This document shows positions 23,390-31,643 of a DNA stretch of 64,000 nucleotides, piece by piece. The translations under genes were made by a program, and so were the position numbers. The notes beneath the pieces are model-generated. The model was not told the origin of the DNA, made no database searches, and saw only the letters and a list, made by a program, of their open reading frames with translations. Source of the stretch: Bacillus_P idriensis_A (lineage in GTDB: Bacteria; Bacillota; Bacilli; Bacillales; Bacillaceae); contig NZ_JBCMYF010000033.1 of assembly GCF_050483325.1 (NCBI RefSeq), positions 110,941 to 174,940 of the forward strand. The letters are read 5' to 3'. The number at the start of each line of letters is the position of its first letter. Position 1 is the stretch's first letter.

Positions 23390-23957
23390 TAAAGCTTTAG
23401 CTTTAGTGAAGGAACATTTAACAGATCACAGATATGAGCATACAATCGGGGTAATGGAAACGGCAATTGCACTTGCAAAACAATATGGAGCAAATGTGAA
23501 AAAAGCTGAGACAGCGGCCATTTTTCATGATTATGCAAAATTCCGCAGCAAAGATGAGATGAAACAAATCATTGTCGAGCAGAATATGACTAAGGAATTG
23601 TTAATTCACAGTCCGGAATTATGGCATGCTCCAGTAGGTGCTTTTCTTGTTGAAAAAGAAGCAGGCATAAATGATGCAGAGGTTTTGGATGCGATCCGTT
23701 ATCATACTTCTGGGAGAGAAAATATGACCTTGCTTGATAAAGTAATTTATGTCGCGGATTACATTGAACCTGGAAGAATCTTTCCGGGTGCAGATGAAGT
23801 AAGAGAGCTTGCAAAGAATGATTTAAATAAAGCACTGATTGTGTCGATGAAAAATACGATTTTATTTTTGCTGAAAAAAAATCAGGCAATCTATCCAGAG
23901 ACTCTGCAATCTTACAATTTTTTGGTTTTTGAAGAAAAAGGAGGAACATTATATTGA
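23379..23957 (+). CDS. yqeK: HD-domain dinucleoside tetraphosphatase YqeK
   Basis: 192-residue HD-superfamily enzyme; family members symmetrically hydrolyse Ap4A to ADP. Metal ligands are H21 (HRYEHT) and the H50-D51 doublet in IFHDYAK, followed by an RYHTSG segment and DYIEPGR. The ATG at 23379 overlaps the nadD stop by 11 bases and uses TTGAGGAG as ribosome site, so its translation may depend on ribosomes finishing nadD. Confidence 0.93.
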   Translation: MERDKALALVKEHLTDHRYEHTIGVMETAIALAKQYGANVKKAETAAIFHDYAKFRSKDEMKQIIVEQNMTKELLIHSPELWHAPVGAFLVEKEAGINDAEVLDAIRYHTSGRENMTLLDKVIYVADYIEPGRIFPGADEVRELAKNDLNKALIVSMKNTILFLLKKNQAIYPETLQSYNFLVFEEKGGTLY

Positions 23958-24310
23958 CTGGTAAAGAAACGTTGGCAATTGTAGCAAAAGCAGCAGATGA
24001 CAAAAGAGGAGAAGATATCACAGCTCTGAAAATGGAAGGAATCTCATTAATCGCAGATTACTTCTTAATTTGTCACGGTAATTCAGATAAACAAGTACAG
24101 GCAATTGCAAGAGAGATGAAAGATCAGGCAGGACAAAACGGCATCGAGGTAAAGCGCCTGGAAGGATTTGATGAGGCACGCTGGGTGCTGATTGACATGG
24201 GTGATGTTGTGGCACACGTCTTCCATAAAGATGAGCGAAACTATTACAAGCTTGAAAAACTCTGGGGAGATGCTCCGTCTGAAAATCTGGAGAAAGTCCT
24301 TTCACAATGA
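23954..24310 (+). CDS. rsfS: Ribosomal silencing factor RsfS
   Basis: 118-residue protein that binds ribosomal protein L14 (uL14) and blocks subunit joining under poor nutrition. The family segment ADYFLICHGNSDKQVQAIA and the C-terminal DVVAHVFHKDERNYYKLEKLWGDA are both present. The start is a TTG at 23954 with AAAGGAGGAAC at good spacing, overlapping yqeK by 4 bases. Confidence 0.95.
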   Translation: MTGKETLAIVAKAADDKRGEDITALKMEGISLIADYFLICHGNSDKQVQAIAREMKDQAGQNGIEVKRLEGFDEARWVLIDMGDVVAHVFHKDERNYYKLEKLWGDAPSENLEKVLSQ

Positions 24311-25050
24311 TTTATAAAGGGTTTGCCGAGATTTATGATGAACTGATGAAAGAGGCTCCTTATGCTCTTTGGACTGAATTCCTTCATGAAAGAATGGCTG
24401 AGTTTGGAAATGGCGGGAACTATGTCCTTGATTTAGGCTGCGGGACTGGAGAAATTTCCATCAGGCTGAAAAAAAGGGGATATCAAGTTACAGGGATGGA
24501 CATCAGTGAAGAAATGCTGTCGATTGCCTTTCAGAAAACGGCAGCCGAGGGATTAACCATTCCATATTTTCAGCATGATATGAGGCTGCCCGGTGAGCTT
24601 GGCCAATTGTTTGACGGTATTTTTATCTGCTGTGATTCTCTAAATTACCTGGACACAGAGGACGATGTTCATGCAGCATTAAATGCTGCATTTGAACAGC
24701 TTGCTCCAGGCGGCCTCCTTGTTTTTGATGTACATTCCTTATTTAAAATACATGAAATATTCAATGAGGCTACATTTGCTGATAATAACGAAGAAGTAAG
24801 TTATATCTGGAACAGCTTTATTGGAGATGCACCTGACAGCATTGAACACGATTTGTCCTTTTTTGTAAAACGGGGTTCTATGTATGAGCGATTTGATGAA
24901 TATCATACTCAAAGAACTTACTCTGTAAATCAATATGAAGAGATGCTTAAACAAGCAGGTTTTACGTTACTCGAGATAACGGCAGATTTTAAAAATCAGC
25001 CTCCAGAAACTGATTCTGAGAGAATCTTTTTTGTCGCTGTAAAGAAATAA
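24307..25050 (+). CDS. yqeM: Class I SAM methyltransferase YqeM
   Basis: 247-residue SAM-dependent methyltransferase with unknown acceptor. The SAM motif YVLDLGCGTGEISIRL is near 38-53, with MDISEEML and ICCDSLNYLD further on. It overlaps rsfS by the ATGA quartet, so translation is coupled. It ends the yqeG operon and abuts a terminator. Confidence 0.9.
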   Translation: MIYKGFAEIYDELMKEAPYALWTEFLHERMAEFGNGGNYVLDLGCGTGEISIRLKKRGYQVTGMDISEEMLSIAFQKTAAEGLTIPYFQHDMRLPGELGQLFDGIFICCDSLNYLDTEDDVHAALNAAFEQLAPGGLLVFDVHSLFKIHEIFNEATFADNNEEVSYIWNSFIGDAPDSIEHDLSFFVKRGSMYERFDEYHTQRTYSVNQYEEMLKQAGFTLLEITADFKNQPPETDSERIFFVAVKK

Positions 25051-25083
25051 AAACCATCGAATATATTTTTCGATGGTTTTTTT
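25050..25083. terminator. Terminator between yqeM and comER
   Basis: AAAACCATCGA and TCGATGGTTTT pair over 11 bp around an A/T-rich loop, followed by Ts. It is symmetric and can serve the convergent comER transcript. Confidence 0.88.
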
Positions 25084-25127
25084 CATGAACGGAAGGAAAA
25101 TAGAAACGGATGGAGAAATCTAATACA

Positions 25128-25952
25128 TCACTCATATCTATCGAATTGTTCTTTTACCTCTCTTAGGTCCTCATTGTATTTCCTGTGAGTTCTCTGAAAT
25201 AAGTGCTCAAACACCTCGCCGATTTCTGCTTCCATAACACTTATGCCTTCGCCGGTTACACCGCCTTTTACACACACCTTCTCCTGTAATGTCGGAAGTG
25301 TATACAGTTCGCTTTCGAGCAGCTTTCCAAGCCCAATGACCATTTCGCTCGTCAATTGAACAGCCTGATGTTTTGTGATTTCTGTCTCTCTGACTGCGGC
25401 ATCAATAAACCTTTGAAGGAGATAGCTGAAAAATGCCGGGCCGCAGCTTACGATATCTGATGAAACTCTTGTTATGTGATCATCGATTGTAAAAGGATTT
25501 GAAATAGCCTGAAATAATTCTTCAATTGACTTCCGCATAAAGGGACTGCAGTTTCCGAAAGTAAGCAGCGACACACCTGATAAGGCCCGGTTTGTTATGC
25601 TTGGAATGGCACGGGCGACCTGGCAATTAACTATAGACTGAAGCTGCTCAACATTAATTGGACTTGTTATAGAGATGATGCACTGATCTTTTCGTAAATA
25701 GGGTGATAATTTTACTAAAAGGGGGTGAATGTCAAGCGGCTTCACACATATAAAAATAAGCTCAGTTTGCCGAGCGATTTCTTCAGGTGTTAGATATAAG
25801 TTGATTTTTGGATACTCTTTTTTTAGATTTGCCGCTTTCTCAAACGTTCGATTTGTAATATGAATGGCTGAGGGCTTAAGTGCATTCGATTCAATAAACG
25901 CTTCAATCAATATTTTCCCCATATTCCCTGTTCCAATAAAGCCTGCGTTCAA
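25128..25952 (-). CDS. comER: Late competence protein ComER (ProC-like)
   Basis: Pyrroline-5-carboxylate reductase-like protein of 274 residues with an N-terminal Rossmann motif GFIGTGNMGKIL. It is always divergent from comEA in Bacillus; its role is unclear, and links to sporulation and biofilm signalling have been proposed in other Bacilli. The start is a TTG at 25952 after AAAGGAGGGGATGAAACA; the nearby ATG is out of frame. The longer frame from 26033 would overlap the comEA promoter. Confidence 0.9.
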   Translation of the reverse strand: MNAGFIGTGNMGKILIEAFIESNALKPSAIHITNRTFEKAANLKKEYPKINLYLTPEEIARQTELIFICVKPLDIHPLLVKLSPYLRKDQCIISITSPINVEQLQSIVNCQVARAIPSITNRALSGVSLLTFGNCSPFMRKSIEELFQAISNPFTIDDHITRVSSDIVSCGPAFFSYLLQRFIDAAVRETEITKHQAVQLTSEMVIGLGKLLESELYTLPTLQEKVCVKGGVTGEGISVMEAEIGEVFEHLFQRTHRKYNEDLREVKEQFDRYE

Positions 25953-25968
25953 TGTTTCATCCCCTCCT

Positions 25969-25997
25969 TTAACATACTTTCTCCTACACTTTATGAA
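25969..25997 (+). promoter_or_regulatory. Candidate sigma-A promoter of the comE operon
   Basis: TTAACA (25969-25974) and TATGAA (25992-25997) are 17 bases apart, 40 bases before the comEA start. No ComK box of the AAAA-N5-TTTT type was seen in the intergenic region. Confidence 0.5.
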
Positions 25998-26036
25998 AAT
26001 AGATGAAAAAATATGAATCACTTGAAGGAGCAATGC

Positions 26037-26663
26037 ATGGAAATTCTAAAAAAATATAAATATTTAATTGGTGTAATTGGAATTGCCGCAGCCTTCTTCC
26101 TGCATCAAACACAGCAAAATTCAATGACTGCAGAACAAAACCCTCAAATGAACGAAGATGAGGCTGCTTTATTAACCGGAAAGCATGATTTAAAAGAAGA
26201 GCCTGAAACAGGAGAGATTGAAGCACACCAGACCGTCATTGTTGATGTGAAGGGAGAGGTTCAAAAGCCTGGTGTATATGAAATGCAGTCCGGAGAAAGG
26301 TTTCATCATGTGATAGAAAAAGCAGGAGGGTTAACGAATGCCGCGGATGCTGTTCAAATCAATCTTGCAGCGCTCCTTGAGGATGGAATGGTTGTCTATA
26401 TTCCAAAACAGGGTGAGACAGCAGAAGATTTAGTTCAGCAGCCTAAAGCAGCAGCTGATGCCGGAGAGCAGAAAGTCAATCTTAATAAAGCAACCGCAGA
26501 GGATCTTCAGACGCTTACAGGGATTGGACCTGCGAAGGCGGAAGCGATTCTTTCATACCGGGAAGAAGCGGGCGGGTTCAAAACAATAGAGGATCTAATG
26601 AACGTTTCAGGGATAGGTGAAAAATCATTCGAAAAATTAAAAGACAATATTTCAGTAAAATGA
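26037..26663 (+). CDS. comEA: Competence DNA receptor ComEA
   Basis: Membrane-anchored protein that binds incoming DNA outside the membrane. One membrane segment is at 8-23. A SLBB-type domain (VDVKGEVQKPGVYEM, about 66-125) follows, then a C-terminal double helix-hairpin-helix DNA-binding domain (VNLNKATAEDLQTLTGIGPAKAEAI, about 148 to the end). The ATG at 26037 is chosen because GAAGGAGCAATGC precedes it at 6-base spacing. The in-frame ATG at 26013 has no ribosome site. Confidence 0.95.
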   Translation: MEILKKYKYLIGVIGIAAAFFLHQTQQNSMTAEQNPQMNEDEAALLTGKHDLKEEPETGEIEAHQTVIVDVKGEVQKPGVYEMQSGERFHHVIEKAGGLTNAADAVQINLAALLEDGMVVYIPKQGETAEDLVQQPKAAADAGEQKVNLNKATAEDLQTLTGIGPAKAEAILSYREEAGGFKTIEDLMNVSGIGEKSFEKLKDNISVK

Positions 26664-26734
26664 ATTGACGGGCTTTTCCTACTATCTATACACTAAAGGA
26701 AGAGCTGCAGCTACTTCTACAAATGGGGGATAAC

Positions 26735-27283
26735 ATGAACAGAATTTCCTGGAATCAGTATTTTATGGCGCAAAGTCATCTGCTTGCTCTTAGAAGCACA
26801 TGTACTCGCCTTGCAGTAGGAGCAACAATTGTAAGAGACAAACGCATCATAGCCGGAGGGTATAACGGTTCAATTGCAGGAGGCGTCCATTGTATAGATG
26901 AGGGATGCTATGTCATCGATAATCACTGTGTCAGAACCATTCATGCAGAAATGAATGCTCTGCTGCAATGTGCTAAATTTGGCGTGCCGACTGCAGGCGC
27001 AGAAATATATGTGACACATTTTCCTTGTCTGCAATGCTGCAAAGCCCTTATTCAAAGCGGAATCAAAAAGGTCTATTTTGCACAAAGCTACAAAAATCAT
27101 CCGTATGCAGCGGAGCTGTTTGAACAAGCGGGTGTTCATGTAGAGCAAGTTGAGGCGGAAGCAGACACTTTTACTTCTGAACAGAAAAAATTCATCTGCG
27201 AGCTGCTTGAAAAAGTAGAGGATGACCAAGAACGCATCTCGCTTTTAGAAAAAGCAAATAAGCTGTTCAAAAGCAGCGTATAA
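26735..27283 (+). CDS. comEB: dCMP deaminase family protein ComEB
   Basis: Zinc-dependent deoxycytidylate deaminase (182 residues), deaminating dCMP to dUMP; encoded in the competence operon but dispensable for DNA uptake in B. subtilis. The zinc site is H70-A-E72 with E72 as proton shuttle, and P-C98-x2-C101. The ATG at 26735 follows GGGGGATAAC. An ATG at 26723 would add four residues. Confidence 0.94.
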   Translation: MNRISWNQYFMAQSHLLALRSTCTRLAVGATIVRDKRIIAGGYNGSIAGGVHCIDEGCYVIDNHCVRTIHAEMNALLQCAKFGVPTAGAEIYVTHFPCLQCCKALIQSGIKKVYFAQSYKNHPYAAELFEQAGVHVEQVEAEADTFTSEQKKFICELLEKVEDDQERISLLEKANKLFKSSV

Positions 27284-27290
27284 TTTCAGC

Positions 27291-29621
27291 ATGTCTAAAA
27301 TAAGCTATCAAGGAAAGCTCATCTATTTTGCGGCAGCAGCCGGTTTAGCCGTTGCTGCTGCAAAATTTCCATTTTATACGTCCTCCTTCATCATTCTTCT
27401 CTTTTGTGCCTATCTCCTTTTCCGAAAAAAAATGACTTTGCTCATTGGCTGTATGGCCATTTTTCTTCTCTTCTTTTTTCATTTCCATGCAGTAGAAAAA
27501 AATAATGCATCGAGGTTTAATGAGGGCAGACATACTGTTCAGGGGAAATTCGCTGATTTTCCTGAAATAGACGGCAATCATATGAAGGGTGTAATTATTG
27601 TTAATCAAGAGAAAATAAGTGCCGTGTACTATTTCCGTTCAGAGGAAGAGAAAGATAGGTACAGGCTATTGCAGATCAGCACAACTTGTACTTTTACAGG
27701 GGAATTAACGCCCCCTAAACATGCAACAAACCCAAATGCTTTTGATTACGCAGATTACCTTAAAAACAATCGGATTCATTGGATTCTAGAGGCCGATTCT
27801 ATTGAGCAATGCAGGAAAGGTAATCAAACGGTGTCTGAAAAACTGAAAGAATACAGACAAGCTGGCATCCTGTTTATTTCTAAAGTATTTCCAGAGGAAT
27901 CCCGGGGAATTGTGCAGGCGCTTCTTTACGGGGAACGTGCTCATATTTCCGAAGAAATCAATAAGGCATATCAGGAGCTTGGCATCATTCATTTACTTGC
28001 AATTTCCGGTCTTCATGTCGGGATTTTAGTTTCCGGGCTATACTTTATCTTGATCAGGTCAGGATTGACACATGAAAAAACAAAACTTCTTTTAATCCTC
28101 TCATTGCCCGTTTATTGCATACTCGCTGGAGGAGCGCCTTCCGTTCTCAGGGCTGCAGGGATGAGCATGCTTTATCTGGCATCCAAACAATTGAAGCTGC
28201 AGCTCTCCACAATTGATGTTATCTCCATTGCGTTTCTTATTTTGCTTTTTGCCGATCCATATTATTTATTTAATGTTGGCTTTCAATTATCCTTTTCAGT
28301 GAGTATGGCTCTTATTCTGTCAGCCAGGGCTTTTTCAAAAATGCCTAACCGCATTTATCAGCTGGTTGCCGTATCATCAGTTGCCCAGCTCGCATCCCTT
28401 CCGGTCATTTTGTACAGTTTTTATCAAATCTCCCTGTTAAGTCTTCCGATGAATTTACTGTTTGTGCCTTTTTATTCCGTGGTAATTCTTCCTTTATCAC
28501 TTGTATCAGTGATTACGATGATTGCTTTTCCGCCATTAGGATCATTCCTCATCGCTTTAACGGACTTTTTGCTGCAAATCAGCAATGATCTAGTGCTGTT
28601 TATCAACAGCCTGCCTTCATTTATGCTTCTATTTGGCAAACCATCTTTTTTCTTTCTGTTTCTGTTTCCATTGTTCTTATGTCAGGCTTTTATCGCATAT
28701 GAGAAATCCAATCGATTAAAAGAAATGAGGATTTTCGTTTCATTCCTTGCGCTTCTGCTTATCTATCAGCATGAATCAGAGTATTTTGTTCAAACAGGTG
28801 AGATTGTGATGCTTGATGTTGGACAGGGTGATGCCATTTACCTCTCTGCACCGCATAATCAGGGGACATACTTAATCGATACTGGCGGTATGCTGACATT
28901 TAATCAGGAAAAATGGAAAGAAAAAAGCAGTTCTTATTCAATTGCTGAAGATACACTTATTCCTTTTTTAAAATCAAAAGGCAAAAGAACCCTGGATAAA
29001 CTGATTCTGACTCATGGAGATGCTGACCACGCTGGGGAGGTCATCGATCTTCTTGATGAAATCCGTGTCTTAGAGCTGATCGTGCCATATGGTTTTTTGA
29101 GAGGGGAATTTGAGCAGGAAATCATTGATAAAGCGAAAAGGACAGGGACGGAGGTTTCTGTTTTAAAAAGCGGGGACGCTGTAACTGACGATTTTTTCAA
29201 ATTGCACATTTTATCTCCAATCAAGTTAACAGACAGTGAAAATGACGATTCACTAGTTATATTTGCAAAGATTGGAGGGTTGAAATGGCTGTTTACGGGT
29301 GATTTAGAGCATGAAGGAGAAAAGCGCATCCTTGAAAAATACACAGGACTGAAAGCCGACGTATTAAAGGTTGGTCATCATGGAAGCAAAGGTTCTACAT
29401 CCGAATCGTTTTTAAAGCAGCTTCAGCCGGAGTTTGCTTTCATTTCAGCAGGGGAGAACAACCGTTACAACCATCCTCATGATGAAGTCCTTCAGCTATT
29501 GAAGAAATATGATGTGTCAGAACTTCAAACAAAAAGGGATGGTTCGATTACTTATAAATTTCATGGTGACAGTGGAACGTTTTCCGTGCAGCCTCCATAC
29601 GATAGCGTATCAGATAAATGA
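27291..29621 (+). CDS. comEC: Competence DNA channel protein ComEC
   Basis: Multi-spanning membrane protein that carries single-stranded DNA into the cell, 776 residues. The DUF4131 region lies near 20-170. The competence domain with many membrane segments spans about 205-490 (HLLAISGLHVGI near 232). The C-terminal metallo-beta-lactamase-like domain starts at MLDVGQGDAIYL (about 508) and includes THGDADHAGEV (about 573) and VGHHGSKGS. The ATG at 27291 has no clear Shine-Dalgarno, only 7 bases after comEB, so it probably relies on coupling. The frame is intact. Confidence 0.95.
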   Translation: MSKISYQGKLIYFAAAAGLAVAAAKFPFYTSSFIILLFCAYLLFRKKMTLLIGCMAIFLLFFFHFHAVEKNNASRFNEGRHTVQGKFADFPEIDGNHMKGVIIVNQEKISAVYYFRSEEEKDRYRLLQISTTCTFTGELTPPKHATNPNAFDYADYLKNNRIHWILEADSIEQCRKGNQTVSEKLKEYRQAGILFISKVFPEESRGIVQALLYGERAHISEEINKAYQELGIIHLLAISGLHVGILVSGLYFILIRSGLTHEKTKLLLILSLPVYCILAGGAPSVLRAAGMSMLYLASKQLKLQLSTIDVISIAFLILLFADPYYLFNVGFQLSFSVSMALILSARAFSKMPNRIYQLVAVSSVAQLASLPVILYSFYQISLLSLPMNLLFVPFYSVVILPLSLVSVITMIAFPPLGSFLIALTDFLLQISNDLVLFINSLPSFMLLFGKPSFFFLFLFPLFLCQAFIAYEKSNRLKEMRIFVSFLALLLIYQHESEYFVQTGEIVMLDVGQGDAIYLSAPHNQGTYLIDTGGMLTFNQEKWKEKSSSYSIAEDTLIPFLKSKGKRTLDKLILTHGDADHAGEVIDLLDEIRVLELIVPYGFLRGEFEQEIIDKAKRTGTEVSVLKSGDAVTDDFFKLHILSPIKLTDSENDDSLVIFAKIGGLKWLFTGDLEHEGEKRILEKYTGLKADVLKVGHHGSKGSTSESFLKQLQPEFAFISAGENNRYNHPHDEVLQLLKKYDVSELQTKRDGSITYKFHGDSGTFSVQPPYDSVSDK

Positions 29622-29633
29622 TTTATGAAAATG

Positions 29634-29661
29634 AAAAAGAGACTGCTCTGCAGTCTCTATG
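29634..29661 (-). terminator. Terminator of yqzM
   Basis: On the minus strand AGAGACTGC and GCAGTCTCT form a perfect 9-bp stem with a 3-base loop, followed by five Ts. The plus side lacks a T-run, so it mainly serves yqzM. Confidence 0.8.
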
Positions 29662-29670
29662 TAAGGGTTG

Positions 29671-29805
29671 TCATGAACCAATTAACTTAATAACTGTTGC
29701 CAATACGAAAATAGTGGCAAAGAACCCGAATGAAACGATAAATCCTACTCCCGAGTCTACTGCATCGTTGCGTTTGCTTTGAACATTCTTTTCAAATTCA
29801 TTCAC
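29671..29805 (-). CDS. yqzM: YqzM family small membrane protein
   Basis: 44-residue protein: a polar N-terminus (NEFEKNVQSKRNDAVDSG) followed by one membrane segment (about 21-41). It is near-identical to the YqzM family found next to holA and comEC in Bacillus. Function unknown. The start is a GTG at 29805 with TAGGAGGGGTAAATT upstream; the nearby ATG is out of frame. Confidence 0.9.
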   Translation of the reverse strand: MNEFEKNVQSKRNDAVDSGVGFIVSFGFFATIFVLATVIKLIGS

Positions 29806-30107
29806 AATTTACCCCTCCTATATGCCTTATAGTATAAGCCAAATCATACAAAAAATCTATCATTTTCCAATACGGGTTTTGACAACACTTTACACCTATA
29901 GAAACCCATCTGCGTGAGAAAAATAATGACAACATATCGATCGCTTGCCTGCACATGTATCCTGGGACATGGGCGGCGGCGTTTATATATAGGGGAACCG
30001 GCTAAGCCTGTTCCCTGTTCATTTTGCCCCATTTGCAAAATCCGTACTTGCTAAACAGGCAGGGGACCGATAGGATTAGAAAAGAATGATTGAAACTGGG
30101 TGATAAA
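29806..30107 (+). other. Structured gap upstream of holA
   Basis: This 302-base stretch holds no convincing gene. The holA-proximal half is richer in G and C and full of dyads: GGGAAC/GTTCCC (29993-29998 with 30010-30015), GCCTGTT/AACAGGC (30006-30012 with 30054-30060), and ATTTTGC/GCAAAAT (30021-30027 with 30035-30041). The first two share bases and cannot form together. The other half carries the yqzM ribosome site and start region. Confidence 0.45.
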
Positions 30108-31124
30108 ATGATATCAAACGTCTGGAAAGATTTGAAAAATAAACAGCTTAAGCCCGTTTACCTGCTTCTTGGAAAGGAATCTTATCTTATTCAGGAAACC
30201 GTTCAGCGGATTATTGAAGCTGCTTTGGATCCGTCTGAAATGGATTTTAACCTTGCGCAGTATGACTTGACTGAAACAGCACTGGAAGCTGCTGTTGAAG
30301 ATGCAGAAACACTGCCTTTCTTAGGTGAAAAAAGAGTGGTTATTCTTAAGCATCCTCACTTTTTAACAAGTGAAAAGAAGAAAGAAAAGATTGAACACCG
30401 CATTGAAAAATTAGAGGAGTATTTGAAAAGTCCCGCTCCCTATACTATTTTGGTTATTGTAGCACCTTACGAAAAGCTGGATGAACGAAAAAAAATCACT
30501 AAAGCAGTAAAAAAAATGTCTGAAACAGTTGAAATGAATGGCTTGTCTGAGCTTGAAACAAAAAAGTGGATGAAAGAACTCGCAGATGTAAATGCCATTG
30601 CACTTCAAGACTCAGCAAGAGATCAGCTATATATGCTGACAGCTGGAAATTTAATGGCCATTTCACAAGAAATAAACAAACTGAGTACATATGCGGGTGA
30701 AGGCGGAATGATAACGGAAGAGATTGTTTCTTCTCTTGTTTCAAGAACACTTGAGCAAAATATTTTCGAATTGATTGAGAAGGTTATCCGCAAAGACAGG
30801 ACTCGTGCCATGCAGATTTTTTATGATCTGCTAAAAGCAAACGAGGAACCAATAAAGATTTTATCCTTGCTTATTAATCAGTTCAGACTGATTCTTCAAG
30901 TGAAAGAGCTTTCTGTTCTGGGATACGGACAACAGCAGATTGCAGGGAATTTAAAGGTGCATCCATTCAGGGTGAAGCTTGCCATGCAGCAGGCACAGCT
31001 TTTTCAAACGATGGAATTGACATCGATCATGAATCAGCTGGGTGACGCAGATTATGACATGAAAACCGGCAAAATGGATAAAAGACTCGCCGTGGAACTA
31101 TTTTTGCTGCGCTTGTTCAAATAA
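30108..31124 (+). CDS. holA: DNA polymerase III subunit delta
   Basis: Clamp-loader subunit that opens the sliding clamp. The 338-residue protein begins VWKDLKNKQLKPVYLLLGKESYLI, typical of the delta AAA+-like domain, with FLGEKRVVILKHPHF near 70-85. The C-terminal collar domain includes the RLILQVKEL segment near 263. The ATG at 30108 follows ACTGGGTGATAAA; the frame from 30090 (TTG) is less likely. Confidence 0.93.
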   Translation: MISNVWKDLKNKQLKPVYLLLGKESYLIQETVQRIIEAALDPSEMDFNLAQYDLTETALEAAVEDAETLPFLGEKRVVILKHPHFLTSEKKKEKIEHRIEKLEEYLKSPAPYTILVIVAPYEKLDERKKITKAVKKMSETVEMNGLSELETKKWMKELADVNAIALQDSARDQLYMLTAGNLMAISQEINKLSTYAGEGGMITEEIVSSLVSRTLEQNIFELIEKVIRKDRTRAMQIFYDLLKANEEPIKILSLLINQFRLILQVKELSVLGYGQQQIAGNLKVHPFRVKLAMQQAQLFQTMELTSIMNQLGDADYDMKTGKMDKRLAVELFLLRLFK

Positions 31125-31132
31125 AGCCCATA

Positions 31133-31167
31133 AAAAAAATCCTCTTCTCGGGAAGAGGATTTTTTTA
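31133..31167. terminator. Bidirectional terminator between holA and rpsT
   Basis: AAAATCCTCTTC and GAAGAGGATTTT pair perfectly over 12 bp with a TCGG loop. A T-run follows on the plus side and an A-run precedes, fitting both convergent genes. Confidence 0.92.
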
Positions 31168-31434
31168 TTATGCTGAAAGACCGTTTACAGATTTCGTTAA
31201 ACGAGATTTGTAACGAGCAGCAGCGTTTTTGTGGATTAAACCACTTTGAGCAGCTTTGTCAATTCTTTTAGAAGCTACAGCTAGTGCAGCTTTTGCATTG
31301 TCAGCATCGTTGTTAACAACTAGAGCTTCTACTCTTTTAATAGCAGTACGCATAGCAGATTTGATTGTTACATTGTGTGCATTGCGCTCAGCGTTAGTTT
31401 TTGTGCGTTTGATTGCAGATTTGATGTTTGGCAT
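31168..31434 (-). CDS. rpsT: 30S ribosomal protein S20
   Basis: 88-residue basic helical protein binding 16S rRNA. MPNIKSAIKRTKTNAERNAHN at the start and GLIHKNAAARYKSRLTKSVN near the end are diagnostic. The ATG at 31434 follows TTTAGGAGGTGAAACGA. A TATAAT -10 box lies at 31472-31467 on the same strand, with only a weak -35 (TTATTA). Confidence 0.97.
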   Translation of the reverse strand: MPNIKSAIKRTKTNAERNAHNVTIKSAMRTAIKRVEALVVNNDADNAKAALAVASKRIDKAAQSGLIHKNAAARYKSRLTKSVNGLSA

Positions 31435-31643
31435 TCGTTTCACCTCCTAAAAAGCATTCGAGATCTATTATACTCGACATTTTCATCAATAATAAGAACA
31501 AGTGATATTTTATCAAACGGGCATATAGATTGCAATATAATTGTAAAGGAAATTATCACGGCTTATGACTGTCAAGAATGAAAGCTGGAAATTAAGGCAA
31601 AAATACAGAATAAGAAAGACTATGCAGCCAGGAGGTTATGACA

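Noticed and set aside
25953..26036. ComK box in the comER-comEA intergenic region
   Set aside because: No AAAA-N5-TTTT pair at the required spacing was found; only A-rich stretches are present.
29844..30038. Minus-strand 64-codon frame upstream of holA
   Set aside because: No ribosome site, no recognisable protein features, and it runs through the dyads of the putative leader.
31435..31643. Sigma-G promoter of gpr
   Set aside because: Candidate elements such as GAATG near 31578 have no acceptable -10 partner at 17-18 bases.
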